64,000 bases of DNA from Lepisosteus oculatus (GCF_040954835.1 NC_090698.1:46944284-47008283), one strand, 5' to 3'. Shown: positions 1 through 12,837, numbered from the stretch's first letter. Numbers and translations: made by a program. Notes: generated by a model from the sequence alone, not told the origin.

Positions 1-245
1 AACGACAGACTCATTTTCTTCTAATCCTCTATTCATTTGCAGGTTTCGACTTCACACCTCTCTTCACCTCTCTCAGAGGCCCAATCTGCCTCTCCCCTAT
101 TCCCACCTCCTCCACACTCCCGGCTTTTGTTCTCCCATACTATATAATCTCCGCCAATTTCCCCGTCTTTCTCACACCCAAAGAAGGCTCCACAGCTGAA
201 ACGTTGTGTTCTCTTTGGAATAAACCTTTAACTTGTTCCTAAGTG
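1..245 (+). repeat. Penelope-like element 3' tail (window-truncated)
   Basis: This segment resembles the 3' untranslated tails at 28982-29250 and 50560-50820. All share the order: pyrimidine-rich stretch with 'ttcacacctctct', a 'ctcccacctcc' block, 'tttgttctcc', 'gaaggctccac', 'gaaacgttgtgttctcttt', and finally 'ggaataaacct..acttgttcc'. The copy is more diverged than the others, and its coding part is cut off by the window edge or was never copied. It ends with an AATAAA-type signal just before the shared 'acttgttcc' end. The family assignment comes from the coding remnants next to the related copies. Confidence 0.7.
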
Positions 246-831
246 AACTGTTAGCGTTGGTGAAGACTCATGGTCTCCCAGATCATGGCTTTTTATTGAT
301 ACATTTTGTTTGACATTTTGCAAGGCTAAAATTTGCTTCCTCCAAACACCCCAGAAGGTGAGAGACAGAGCTCTGACTCAGTCCAGCTTCCAACATTATG
401 GCACAAAGTTGTGGTTCTCCTGGGAAGCAGGACATATTGACTCCTTTTTTGTATTTTTCTTTCTTGGTTTTGACTAGGCTTGACATTCACCAGCTTAATC
501 TCTAAAATGGGGTGAGTTCTGGCTTGTGCAACTCATACCATGATCTGTCAGATCTATACCAAAAACCATTCAAAGTCTGTGTATTTTATAAAACTGTACA
601 GGTAAAAATAGTGTTTTCTGACACTCAGTGTACAGTACATAATGTAGTTAAATAGGTTAATTCAGGGAAGCTCTGTGTAAATAGTAATGCACATACTGTA
701 TACGTATCTGTGTTCTCTCACAGTTAGGCAGACAAGGTACAGTAGAGTCACCAGCGTGGTAGTGCAGAAGAACATTTTCAGAATTAAGGAAAAAAATAAT
801 AATTTATTTTCCCTTAATATTTGTATAAAAG

Positions 832-922
832 ATAGCATGGCGGCATAATGGTTAACATTTTTTGGACCCTGGGTTCAATTCCACATCTGGACTGCTCTCT
901 GTGTGGAGATTTAGACATGTAG
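832..922 (+). repeat. L2/CR1-type tail fragment
   Basis: The stretch reads like the start of the interspersed repeat seen more fully at 32508 and 39430: 'ggcggcataatggtta', then 'ggaccctgggttcaattcc', then 'gctctctgtgtggag'. It breaks off after 'gtggag'. It is short and diverged. Confidence 0.55.
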
Positions 923-1946
923 TTGTTATTTTTATTAAATGTGGTCCTAAGCAAAATCCTGATATTTATGTTTGGTGTCTGTTTTGGTCCTCCATGTTTG
1001 TACAGTAATATGGCATATTTTTAGGAAAGGGTCATAGTCAGGTTTGTAAAGCATGCTGTAAATGTAATAATAAGCAAAAGATTTATCTCTACATGAAGAC
1101 TAGAGAGAGAGAGATTTACTCTCTGTTGAGCTGGTATGGGTTTTGTGTATTTCAGAATAGCATAAACTAGTACACATGAAGAAAGTGTGTGGAATTGTTG
1201 CTACCAGCAATAGAAGTTGTTATGCCCCTATTCTCAGACAGCTTTATCTAGCATACTGCAATATATAAGGAGTGTGTGAGGGAGTGAAACCAGCACTCTC
1301 AGCTGTCATGCCTCTCTTCTCTAGTGTTCTGTTTCGCAGACAACAGGAAAGCTGGCACTACAACTGTTTTATTTCTACATTGCACCCTCCTCCTCACAAG
1401 GTGGGGGTGGAAAACTCTTTAGACCATTAACTACACTAACAGTGATGAATGATGGATATTGTTTTTTATTTCCTTGGTCTTGATGACTTTAAAAAGCTAC
1501 AGTACCACTGAAAAAACTGTTTGAAATTTAACATTGAGTTATATCAAGTTAGGAACTCTCAAATATCTTTATTAATTAAGAGTCATTATCTTTATGGTTA
1601 ACATTACAAGTTAAAAGGATAATGAGTAATGCTTTGTGTTTTTTACTTTGCAGTAGAATGGTTAGTACAAGCAAATTTGTTAAGTAAAGAACACCCTAAT
1701 TATGCTCTACATTATCCTCAGAGATGTTGAGTTGCTCTGGATAAAATCAGTAACTATTTTATTTTAAATACAATTCTTTTGGTAGAAATAATAATGGTGA
1801 ATGGACATATTAAACTCACCTTAAAATTGTATTCATTTTCCAAACAAAATAAAGCAAACTAAGTTGTGAAGATGCTTTTAAGTAATAGTTTTATTAGAGA
1901 GGGACACAGTTTGCACAAATTAGGTTGTATTAAAACAAAATGTCTA

Positions 1947-2053
1947 GATTCTTTGTTGAATCCCACTATGTTTTGCTGAGCACATTACAACACCAAATTA
2001 AAAAGCTGATGATTGATAGCAAGAAATTTGATGTGGTGATTCAACAAAGAATC
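1947..2053. repeat. Inverted repeat (hairpin-forming)
   Basis: Bases 1947-1962 (gattctttgttgaatc) and 2038-2053 (gattcaacaaagaatc) are exact reverse complements of 16 bases. They are separated by 75 bases. Pairing continues imperfectly inward (cccac against gtggt). No transposase or terminal-repeat family is evident. It could be the core of a small MITE or a transcribed hairpin. Confidence 0.6.
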
Positions 2054-5000
2054 CAGCCAAAAATTATTAAAATTGACCTTGAGTCCAACAAAGGATTTAA
2101 ATAAAAGCCAATGGAGAAAATGTGTCTTTGGAGATTAGAAAACAGGTAAAAAGTGTTTTTTTTTTCAAGAAAAGAGCTGACCTATACATTTAAATATTTA
2201 CAGTACGAGTCAAAATACTAATGAGTTAAGGAAATGTCCTATCTACATCCGTTGTAGTTGCACACTTAACTGACGCAATATATAAAAAGACGCATGATTA
2301 CTAAATACTGTCAGTAAATTATTGTCGTTAATTGTAAAAGTATCAACTTTTCCAAATTGTGAAACACAATTGGTGATTTCTTACAGTGATGAAAATTTTA
2401 AATGTGATCCGAACAACTTTTATAGACCTACTGTGGACTAACATATTAGTCAGCCTCATCTCCTTTTTTATTGTTTTTGAAAACTACCTAAATAAACAAT
2501 TTTTCTGTAAATGTATGCTGTAACTGTAAGAGCACATTGTAGAAAAGAAAACCACACAAAAAAAATTATAGGAACAGGAATATACACTCACGTTCAAATA
2601 CAAAAATGCTTTTCTTTAAGCAGCTCTTACCCATTACAAGCTGAGTTTTCAGCGTTTATGTATTGTAGGTGTGTTTAATTTAATACAGACATTTTTTACA
2701 GTAGCTAAAGAATACTGTGCATGAAATCAAAAGTATTTTTGAAATATTCTGCAGTCACAAATAAGTGACTGGAAAAAAATGAATTTTTATGTTATACATA
2801 ACCTTAAAATTATTGCAAAATCTTTTTTTATCAGGACCCTTCAGCAGTCCATCCCCAGCTGATTAGAAAGAAAATCCAATTACATTTCCCCAGATACTAT
2901 TACTCAATGACTTTTAATAACTTAAACCTTATGTCCAACACATATTTTATTCATTTGTTGCATTCACTGTTTGCATTTATAATTTCCCAAACACTTTACA
3001 GTTTACTTTACATTACTTTACATTACATATATGTCACAAAATTCACCAAAAAAAGTAATTTTAAATACACAGACCACATCTTAGTATTTCACTGAAATTC
3101 ATCAGCATTTGAAAACAGTGTGAATGGGACTTGATATTTTACAGGTGTTGGCAATCTCATACTCTCTCAAATCCAGGGACAGTATGTAGTCAGTAGTCTT
3201 GTCACAGATATGTCTATTTCTGGCTTCATAAAAGTAGATCAGGAGTCAGCAACCATAGTTTTGGAAAGCATAGTGTTACCTGTTTTTTGTTCCAGGTGAG
3301 CTCTGAAACACTTAATTAGATCAGTCAGTTGCCTAATTAGGAGGAATAAACATGTTTTTCAGATCTTTCCTTCTTGACTTACTGAGGCTGCCTATAAAAC
3401 CTGCAGGTCTGTGGGTGTCCAGCACCAGAGCTGCAGGACATTTATCAAGGACGAAAGTGTTGGTCAATAAGATACAATGAATTGTACTGTTGTGTTTTGT
3501 GATTAAAGTTGCTTTCTAGCCATGAATCAAACAATCCTATTATTTTGTTATATAATCGCGTGTATTCTCAAATGCCATGTGCAATATACTGTAGTTGTGT
3601 GCCAATAAACCAAGGGTCAGGTTTATTAAGCATTCAGGTTTGTGGTGTTTATGGCATTTGTGAGTATTAGCCATATTTAGTTATCGGCTGAGCAGCTTCG
3701 ATTGAAGCCAGAATTCTATTTCACAAGCAACTCACTAAGGAGAACATCTGAGAACCAAAGAAGTCCTTGTTCTTTGTTAATGTAACAGTCAGAGAACAAT
3801 GGAAGTATAAAGCACTCTCTCCATCTCTTTTGGCTGACATCCAGATTTGCTCAGTAATGCATTCAGGTTGACCCTATTCGCTTTCCACATCATGAGGTTT
3901 CGTCCACCGTCCAGCTCCTGGGTGAATCATGCCTAAAGCTCGTGTTCTAATTGTTGATGAAAATGACATCTGGAAAACTGAGTTTATATATCCAGTGTCT
4001 AACAACTCCTGTGTGTGCAGACAAAAAAAAACAGAATCCAAAATAACAAATCCACTGGTAGCTGAATAAATATAGTAGGTAGATATGACTATTTTATCTG
4101 TTTTCATTTGTTTGAAAATAGTTCCGGTTTGTTTAGTCTGAATGACCCCTCATTTAAAGAGAATTTGCATAGAATACACATATGTTAATTTCTGTCAAAA
4201 ATAGAATATTTTGGTTTAAATTTGTTAAACAATGTAGTCCACAGCATTAATATTCTCTTAAAAACTTTTTTTTAGAAAACCCAGCTGGTGTGTTTATTTC
4301 TGGTTGTCTTTTGTTGTCTTTTCTAAGGACACTAACAAATAGGGTGCATTTTAGAAATTCAAGATTTTTGTTTCAAAATTTAAAACTTTAAAGCATTTTC
4401 TATCTTTGTATAGCTTGCTAAATTCGTAAACGAAACAAAAACTCTTCATGCTGGTGTTGTGTTTCCAAGGAAGAGAGATTCTTATTTTCTATTTTCCTTC
4501 TCTGTAATTTCACAGCTGGCACAGTATTCATGATGAAATACAGTGATGTAGTGTAATATCCCTTTGATTCATGTCAAAACTCACTGAACTGCACGTAGAC
4601 ACTGGCTCCTCACTGAAAACCACTGTTAGCCGTTAAACTGTAGGCATGAATCAGCAATGAAACGCATCTGAACTATGTTAGAAATTCCAGCATACTAAAC
4701 AGAATGCAAGTGCTTTCGGCACTTGGACTCACTTAGACTTGGTTATTTTTTTATATTAATGCAAAAATAATTTTAAATTAAAAGTAATGATAATAAAATT
4801 AATGTTAAGATATGTGTTCTGGACATGTTTTGTTTTACTTGTAGTTAAAATAAATTGTGCTTTTGCTCTATTTGCTCTCACTGTTAAGAGAGGTATCTTA
4901 AGAGTAATTCCCTTCACAGTGTGCCAGGACAGTGATGATAATCCAGAATTGTAAATAGGACTGGACTGCACACCTCTTCAAGGTAACAGTTTAAATTCAC

Positions 5001-5648
5001 TTAAATCATAATTAGTTTACTTATAAATGCCTTTCATCAGAAGTTTGTAATTAAATAGTTTACACTAACTTATTACATATTTCTATCAGGAAAGGTAAAA
5101 TTTAGGCAGGGGTCACTAGCTTTATTTACTAAATACCTTTCTTTTCTAGGTTGCATGTTAACTGATCCACACCAGTAAGTGGCAGTTTAAGACAACCTAG
5201 TCAAAGATTTTTTCTTCACAGCTGACAAGAAATCCTTATTGTTTCTGATTTTATTAAAATTGTATTATATTCTTTGGTTGTCTATTTAAAGTACTCTGAC
5301 AGTGGTTTATAAAATAGTTTTAGTATTCATCTGACTAAAATTATATATAAAAGACAAATTGTGATACAAAATAAAGTGTAATTCTGAATGTTTGTGAGGA
5401 AACAAAATCAAACCTTGCCATCAAATATCAGAAAAATCAGGGACAAAATAATTATTTGGAGATGCCTTTTGTGAAGATGTTTTAAATTCAATATTTAAGT
5501 AAACTGTCTTAAACATTAGCTCTGTCTTTACAAAAAATACATTTCGACAAACACTCCGAAAAAAAGTATTTATCAAATGACACTGTTGCTGTGCTTCTGA
5601 AGGAGAAAAAAGAAGAATTGAAAACGAGGAATCAAATGGTCAGCTTAC

Positions 5649-5826
5649 CTTTATGGTGCTCCTTACTTTCTTTTTCAACACTGCTGTCTTCTTCTGATGA
5701 TGAAGTTGATGACACTACTATAGTCAGGAAAAGAAGAGTTTGTAGGATAAAGACTAGGAAAACTTTACCTAGCATCTTAATTACTACCTCTTGGAATAGC
5801 CCTCTAAGTCCAGCAGGAGTCTTCAA
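5649..5826 (-). CDS. Putative first exon of a small secreted acidic peptide, copy A
   Basis: This minus-strand exon has two possible starts: an ATG at 5826, or an ATG at 5775 whose product opens directly with a signal peptide (MLGKVFLVFILQTLLFLTIV). A Ser/Glu-rich segment (STSSSEEDSSVEKESKEHHK) follows, containing several S-x-E sites of the type phosphorylated by Golgi FAM20C kinase. The exon ends at a good donor, AAAG|GTAAGC, at 5649/5648. A TATA-like TTTATAAC lies on the minus strand at about 5861-5868, just upstream, which suits a start near 5835. I prefer the ATG at 5775 because it places the hydrophobic core correctly. The layout resembles secretory calcium-binding phosphoproteins, but no downstream exon was found, so family and function are unassigned. 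The plus-strand frame over the same bases is taken as a shadow. Confidence 0.45.
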
Positions 5827-7034
5827 TCAGTGCCTGCAAAACTCCACTCCTATGTACAGAGTTATAAAGCCTTGCAGCAATGAGTCAGTAACAAATCACC
5901 CTTGTGTAATTTAAAGGCTGCAAACAGGTAAATGACACTGCTGTCACCAATCACAAACAGGCAACCTCTGAAGGTGCCCACAATGTCTTGTGTTTAAAAA
6001 GGCTAACTGCAGTCTAATCTAATCCTGTTGTCTAGTAGAGCTACACTTGCTCTTTAAGTTTTTTCTTCATTCAGAACAAAGTCCGGTGCTCTGTGTAGTG
6101 TGAAGGGGTGTGATTTGTTTAAAGGTTTTAAAGATTTCTGAGTATCACTGAACCTCAAACATGTCATTAAATCTCCCAGTATGCACTACTGTCCAGATTC
6201 TAGAATTTCAAAGAAGAAGGAAAAGATGCATTCTGTAGAAGCTATGTCCGTCCTACAATTTTTGAGTTAATCGTTTATGTTTGTTTTAGCTTTAACTCCC
6301 GCAGGTATTTTTTTATTACAGAGAAAAAAAATGTTTTGTTTTCATTGAAGAGATCTTGTCTAGCATCTTCATTAAATAGAGTTAAATACAGGTCCACATG
6401 ATTAAAGCAGCTTTGCTACAGCAATATTTTATATACTGTATATACCCATCTAACATTTTCACATTTAAATTTCACAATAAAAAGTGCCTTCATAGTCCCT
6501 CTCACAATTTTCCTCACAATATCTGAGAAAGATTAGAAAAATAAAAAAAAAACATTCAAATTAGAATGGGTTATCAGCACATTGAAAAGCTGGGTATATC
6601 ATTTGTTGTAACTAAGGCTGAGGAAATGTGTAACTCTGCTGATATACTGTGGTGTATCAATTGATCTCTTATGAATATCAAAAGTGTGCATGAATTGTTC
6701 TGTGTGTAAAAGTATAATTCAAAGATGACTTTGTGGGATCAAAGACTCCTGCTGCATTTCTATCTTGAGTCAATCACTCTGTGTAATTCACATATACATT
6801 TGCAAGTCATACAATGAATTGATTCACAGTAATGCACAGCTCCACATTTTAATGTCTTTTTTTAATTCTAAGCACTTACTGTATTTAATTACTCAATGTA
6901 TTGATTTTTAAAGATAACATTAATATCAAGAGCAAAACCCAAGGCATTTCACCATTTACAGTATGTTTGTAAAATTGACACATGCTCTAAAGCTGAGATT
7001 TAAAATCCCCATAAAGAAAGTATGAAATTGCAGT

Positions 7035-7708
7035 TGTAAGCTAGGAGGAGCTTATCAAATGAGAAGTGGACCTAACAGGGGGAGTGTTCCCTTAGGTCTT
7101 CACCCTCCTTGTGTGACACAGGAGATTGCAGCTGGAAAGTTTTAAAACTGGATGGATATAAAGTCCGGGAGTGGAGCAAGTGGCAATTTCATTGTTATTT
7201 TTGTAAAAAGGTACACCATAATATTTAATTGGGAAAATGATACAGCCACAGATTCCTGACATTGTTTTACACTGGTCTTGAGGCTCATAAGCATGGTTGA
7301 CCACAGGGTGAAGAAAGATATAAGATGTGAAAAAGGGGTTAGCTGATTTCTTTCTGCACAAAGACTTTTTGTGACACAAGACATTCCAGGCTTAAGCACC
7401 TTTGAGTTATGGCTGGGAGGGGAGTTAACTGATAAGAGATTCTAAGTGCAAGATAGAGACCCCCTAACTAAGGAAAGATAAAAACCTGCTATTCAAAGTG
7501 GTCAAGGTCTTGGGAATGTCCAAACAAAGGTGACCTCCCCCAATTACCATGGTAAAAATTTGCGTCATAAATGGCTAAAGTTTCCTATATAAACTGTAAG
7601 TTTTGTACCTATATTCCAAACAATACTTGGATCTTATTGTTCCTTGCATGCAATAAACTCAGTTGTTTAACCTTCATCTCGGATTCCGGAACGTATTTTT
7701 CTGTTACA
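7035..7708 (+). mobile_element. Solo-LTR-like sequence, copy A
   Basis: The block runs from TGTAAGC to TCTGTTACA, which gives TG...CA ends. Near its right end it has a TATA-type motif (cctatataaactg, about 7586-7598), a polyadenylation signal (gcaataaac, about 7650) and then a C/G-containing end, in the order expected of an LTR U3-R-U5. No gag, pol or env frame adjoins it and no target-site duplication was found, so it would be a solo LTR with uncertain borders. The same block occurs at the same place in copy B, so it was inserted before the duplication. Confidence 0.5.
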
Positions 7709-9232
7709 ACAAGAGGTATTCAGAAATGGTACAGAAGTACACATCAGGAAGCAGCTCTAGTATAGTCTTTATTATTCTTGCTTCATTTGATTTGTAATTG
7801 ATTTTGTGCAATAATAAAGCATTACCAGGAAAGAGAAGGAGATTTGCAGAATCTAAACTAAAATATTCCGGATATTTCTGTGCATGTCCTTTGCGTGAGA
7901 TGGTCATTTTTAAATGAATGATTTTTCTAGAATACATCCTAATATCCTAAAATTATATAAATAAATACATAATATTTTGAAATTATATAAAAGTTGCATT
8001 ACATGTGGAACACCTGAAAGGTACTGTAAGGAATCTTTGAACCTGAGCATCTTGATAAAGTGACACACAAAGGCAACCATAACGTATAAAAATAGAGCTC
8101 TTTTTTAACATGTATCTCTCTGAGACTTAAGTCTCTTTCTCTTACTTCCTTGATCCCTTTTCCCTCTGATTTCTCTCACCTAAGAGGCTCTGCTTTCCTC
8201 CTAAAGAGCAGATGTCAATGACCAATGGAAGCACCTGCTTCCCGCTCTTTTACCTTTACTTGACCAATTGTCCTACTTCAATTATTTTCTTCCAAATAAG
8301 AAAATGCCCAATAGAAAATGGAGTGATTCTAACCTCATGCCAAAGATGTTAGTGATTTGGTGATAGGGAAGCCCTTGATCAGTTATCTCTAAGAGTTATC
8401 TCTTAGACGGGTATCTCTAAAAATCCCCCAAAACTCTGACATGAAGTAAATGCCGACAAAGTTTGGATATAGAAAAGTGAATAAGAGCATTACAGGCCAA
8501 TCCCAAAGGAAAGTCAGTACTGTTTTGAAGATTTTCAGTTGCAGGGAATATGATCTCCACAGCATATTATGAAAATGACCTTGTTTGAGAAACTGATAGA
8601 TATGGGGACTATGGTGTGCACTAATTGAATGCTGATGAAAAATATGTCATTTGTATTAATAGTAAACTATTGTGTGATCCTTTATGGTAAGTGCAAATGA
8701 ATGACATTCTCACAACAGTATGGGTTAGTTAATAGAGTATTTGCAAATTGCCTTTCAGGGCTTTTTCTGTTTAGACAAATGATCAGGTCCACATGCTCAA
8801 TGGATGCAGGATTCACTGCTATAAACCACCCAGACAGACTTTGTATTTTTAAATCTCTTTACTAGTTAATACGGACTCGCTGATTCATTATAATAAACAT
8901 TTTTATTTTCCTTTGACTCTTCTCACTCTCTGTTGTGAGAAAGTGAATCTACAGTAGCTTAGCTCAAACACACATAACATGCAAAATGCCATTTTGAATG
9001 TGAAACCAATGCCCTCTAATGAGCGAGATGACAATTGCACTTGCAGTTTCCTTGTATTGATGATGACCAGCCTTTTGTGTAGCATTTGTCTTACATTAAT
9101 TAATTTTTATAACAAAAACTGCACATTGCAAATTGTCAGTTATCCTGAAAAATAAAATGAGGAACTTATGTAGCAAATGTTCCTAAATCTGTGTTTAAGA
9201 ATTGAAAACGAGGAATCAAATGGTCAGCTTAC

Positions 9233-9410
9233 CTTTATGGTGCTCCTTACTTTCTTTTTCAACACTGCTGTCTTCTTCTGATGATGAAGTTGATGACATT
9301 ACTATAGTCAGGAAAAGAAGAGTTTGTAGGATAAAGACTAGGAAAACTTTACCTAGCATCTTAATTACTACCTCTTGGAATAGCCCTCTAAGTCCAGCAG
9401 GAGTCTTCAA
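9233..9410 (-). CDS. Putative first exon of a small secreted acidic peptide, copy B
   Basis: This is the duplicate of the exon at 5649-5826. The predicted 64-residue reading differs by one residue (Met for Val just after the hydrophobic core), and the GT donor at 9232 is kept. The same TATA-like motif lies upstream on the minus strand. The duplication joins this exon to copy A sequence rather than to the original downstream region, so copy B would have to splice into the remaining copy A exon or end in intronic sequence. It may therefore be a partial gene copy. Confidence 0.4.
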
Positions 9411-10319
9411 TCAGTGCCTGCAAAACTCCACTCCTATGTACAGAGTTATAAAGCCTTGCAGAAATGAGTCAGTAACAAATCACCCTTGTGCAATTTAAAG
9501 GCTGCAAACAGGTAAATGACACTGCTGTCACCAATCACAAACAGGCAACCTCTGAAGGTGCCCACAATGTCTTGTGTTTAAAAAGGGTAACTGCAGTCTA
9601 ATCTAATCCTGTTGTCTAGTAGAGCTACACTTGCTCTTTAAGTTTTTTCTTCATTCAGAACAAAGTCCGATGCTCTGAGTAGTGTGAAGGGGTGTGATTT
9701 GTTTAAAGGTTTTAAAGATTTCTGAGTTTCACTGAACCTCAAACATCTCATTAAATCACATTTAAATTTCACAAAAAAAAGTGCCTTCATAGTCCCTCTC
9801 ACAATTGTCCTCACAATATCTGAGAAAGATTAGAAAAATAAATAAAACGTTCGAATTAGAATGGTTTATCAGGATATTGAAAAGCTGGGTATATCATTTG
9901 TTGTAACTAAGGCTGAGGAAATGTGTAGCTCTGCTGATATAGTGTATCAGTTAATCACTAATAAATATCAAGAGTGTGCATGAATTGTTCTGTGTGTAAA
10001 AGTATAACTCAAGATGACTTTGTGGGATCATAGACTCCTGCTGTATTCATTTCTATCTTGAGTCAATCAGTCTGTGTAATTCACATATAAATTTGCAAGT
10101 CATACAATGAATTGATTCACAGTAATGCACAGCTCCACATTTTAATGTCTTTATTTAATTCTAAGCACTTACTGTATTTACTCAATTTATTGATTTTTTA
10201 AAGATAATGTTAATATCAAGAGAAATACCCAAGGCATTTCACCATTTATGTTTGTAAAATTGACACATGCTCTAAAGCTGAGATTTAAAATCCCCATAAA
10301 GAAAGTATGATATTGCAGT

Positions 10320-10994
10320 TGTAAGCTAGGAGGAGCTTATCAAATGAGAAGTAGACCTAACAGGGGGAGTGTTCCCTTAGGTCTTCACCCTCCTTGTGTG
10401 ACACGGGAGATTGCAGCTGGAAAGTTTAAAAACTGGATGGATATAAAGTCCGGGAGTGGAGCAAGTGACAATTTCATTGTTATTATTTGTAAAAAGGTAC
10501 ATCATTATATTTAACTGGGAAAATGATACAGCCACAGATTCCTGACATTGTTTTACACTGGTCTTGAGGCTCATAAGCATGGTTGACCACAGGTTGAAGA
10601 AAGATATAAGATGTGAAAAAGGGGTTAGCTGATTTCTTTCTACACAGAGATTTCTTGTGACACAAGATATTCCAGGCTTAAGCACCTTTGAGTTATGGCT
10701 GGGAGGGGAGTTAACTGATAAGAGATTCTAAGTGCAAGATAGAGACCCCCTAACTAAGGAAAGATAAAAACCTGCCATTCAAAGTGGTCAAGGTCTTGGG
10801 AATGTCCAAACACAGGTGACCTCCCCCAATTACCATGGTAAAAATTTGTGTCATAAATGGCTAAAGTTTGCTATATATACTGTAAGTTTTGTACCTATAT
10901 TCCGAACAATACTTGGATCTTATTGTTCCTTGCATGCAATAAACTCAGTTGTTTAAACTTCATCTCGGGATCCAGAACGTATTTTTCTGTTACA
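10320..10994 (+). mobile_element. Solo-LTR-like sequence, copy B
   Basis: This is the duplicate of 7035-7708, with the same TG...CA ends, TATA-type motif (here 'tatatatactg') and AATAAA signal. It matches closely, as expected for a segment copied within the tandem duplication rather than by independent insertion. Confidence 0.5.
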
Positions 10995-12245
10995 ACAAGA
11001 GGTATTCAGAAATGATATAGAAGTACACATCAGGAAGCAGCTGTAGTATAGTCTTTATTATTCTTGCTTCATTTGATTTGTAATGTGCAATAAAACATTA
11101 CCAGGAAAGAGAAGGAGATTTGCAGATTCTAAAATAAAATATTCCGGATATTTCTGTGCATGTCCTTTGTGTGAGATGGTCATTTTTAAATGAATGATTT
11201 TTCTAGAATACATCCTAATATCCTAAAATTATATAAATAAATACATAATATTTTGAAATTATATAAAAGTTGCATTACATGTGGAACACCTGAAAGGTAC
11301 TGTAAGGAATCTTTGAACCTGAGCATCTTGATAAAGTGACACACAAAGGCAACCATAACGTATAAAAATAGAGCTCTTTTTTAACATGTATCTCTCTGAG
11401 ACTTAAGTCTCTTTCTCTTACTTCCTTGATCCCTTTTCCCTCTGATTTCTCTCACCTAAGAGGCTCTGCTTTCCTCCTAAAGAGCAGATGTCAATGACCA
11501 ATGGAAGAACCTGCTTCCTGCTCTTTAACCTTTACTTGACCAATTGTCCTACTTCAATTATTTTCCTCCAAATAAGAAAATGCCCAATAGAAAATGGAGT
11601 GATTCTAACCTCATGCCAAAGATGTTAGTGATTTGGTGATAGGGAAGCCCTTGATCAGTTATCTCTAAGAGTTATCTCTTAGTCGGGTATCTCTAAAAAT
11701 CCCCCAAAACTCTGACATGAAGTAAATGCCGACAAAGTTTGGATATAGAAAAGTGAATAAGAGCATTACAGGCCAATCCCAAAGGAAAGTCAGTACTGTT
11801 TTGAAGATTTTCAGTTGCAGGGAATATGATCTCCACAGCATATTATGAAAATGACCTTGTTTGAGAAACTGGTAGATATGGGGACTATGGTGTGCACTAA
11901 TTGAATGCTGATGAAAAATATGTCATTTGTATTAATAGTAAACTATTGTGTGATCCTTTATGGTAAGTGCAAATGAATGACATTCTCACAACAGTATGGG
12001 TTAGTTAATAGGGTATTTGCAAATTGCCTTTCAGGGCTTTTTCTGTTTAGACAAATGATCAGGTCCACATGCTCAATGGATGCAGGATTCACTGCTATAA
12101 ACCACCCAGACAGACTTTGTATTTTTAAATCTCTTTACTAGTTAATACGGACTCGCTGATTCATTATAAAAACATTTTTATTTTCCTTTGACTCTTCTCA
12201 CTCTCTGTTGTGAGAAAGTGAATCTACTTGCAGTTTTCTTGTATT

Positions 12246-12837
12246 ATTAATAATAATTGCTTACACTTTTATAGCACTTTTCTGGACACTCCACTCAAAG
12301 CTCTTTACAGGTAATGGGGACTCCCCTCCACCACCACCAATGTGCAGCCCCACCTGGATGATGTGACAGCAGCCATAGTGCACCAGAACGCTCACCACAC
12401 ATCAGCTATCAGTGGGGAGAAGAGCAGAGAGTAATGAAGGCAATTCATAGTTGGGGATTATTAGGAGGCCATGATTGGTAAGGGCCAATGGGAAATTTGG
12501 CCAGGACGCCAGGGTTACACCCCTACTCTTTTCGAGAAATGCCCTGGGATTTTTAATGACCACAGAGAGTCAGGACCTCAGTTTTATATCTCATCCGAAG
12601 GACGGCACCTCTTTACAGTACAGTGTCCTCGTCACTATACTGGGGCATTAGGACCCACATGGACCACAGGGAGAGCACCCCCTGCTGGCCCCACTAACAC
12701 CTCTTCCAGCAGCAACCTTAGTTTTTCCCAGGAGGTCTCCCATCCAGGTACTGACCAGGCTCACACCTGCTTAGCTTCAGTGGGCAGCCAGTTGTGAGTT
12801 GAAGAGTGTTATGGCTGCTGGTTTGTATTGATATTGC
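12246..12837 (-). mobile_element. 5S rRNA-derived SINE (SINE3-like), full length
   Basis: The right end reads, in reverse complement, like the internal promoter half of 5S rRNA: 'gctaagcaggtgtgagcctggtcagtacctggatgggagacc' resembles 5S 'gctaagcagggtcgggcctggttagtacttggatgggagacc'. The left end is an (aat)n tail next to 'tgcttacacttttatagcac'. The element is flanked by TGTATT at 12240-12245 and 12838-12843. Copy A of the tandem duplication shows the empty site, so the borders are well defined. SINEs of this kind are transcribed by Pol III and moved by a partner LINE. Confidence 0.85.

Larger units (their letters stand above)
246..5613. other. Gene-free AT-rich stretch
   Basis: No convincing coding exon is seen on either strand. 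Open frames are short and have no recognisable motif. The stretch holds a short LINE-tail fragment near 832-922, an inverted repeat at 1947-2053 (listed separately) and scattered simple AT runs. If the minus-strand secreted-peptide exon at 5649 belongs to a live gene, its later exons should lie here. I could not identify them. Confidence 0.5.
5614..9197. repeat. Tandem duplication, copy A
   Basis: The left member of a direct tandem duplication whose partner begins at 9198. Both copies start at 'aagaattgaaaacgagg' and end at 'aatgttcctaaatctgt'. They align almost base for base, with only a few percent substitutions. Copy A retains about 290 bp (roughly 6175-6465) and about 95 bp (roughly 8950-9045) that are absent from copy B, and it lacks the SINE found in copy B. 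Each copy contains a minus-strand secreted-peptide exon and an LTR-like block. Confidence 0.9.

Noticed and set aside
5591-5914. 107-residue plus-strand frame, repeated at 9202-9498
   Set aside because: It is the complement of the signal-peptide exon. The minus strand has the better product, donor and TATA-like motif.
7092-7399. Minus-strand frames of 95 and 85 residues
   Set aside because: They are within the LTR-like block, have no motif, and overlap one another.
12720-12795. 5S rRNA gene
   Set aside because: Only the promoter-like part resembles 5S and it is joined to a SINE body, so it is a SINE head, not an rRNA gene.
12471-12797. 108-residue frame
   Set aside because: It lies inside the 5S-derived SINE.
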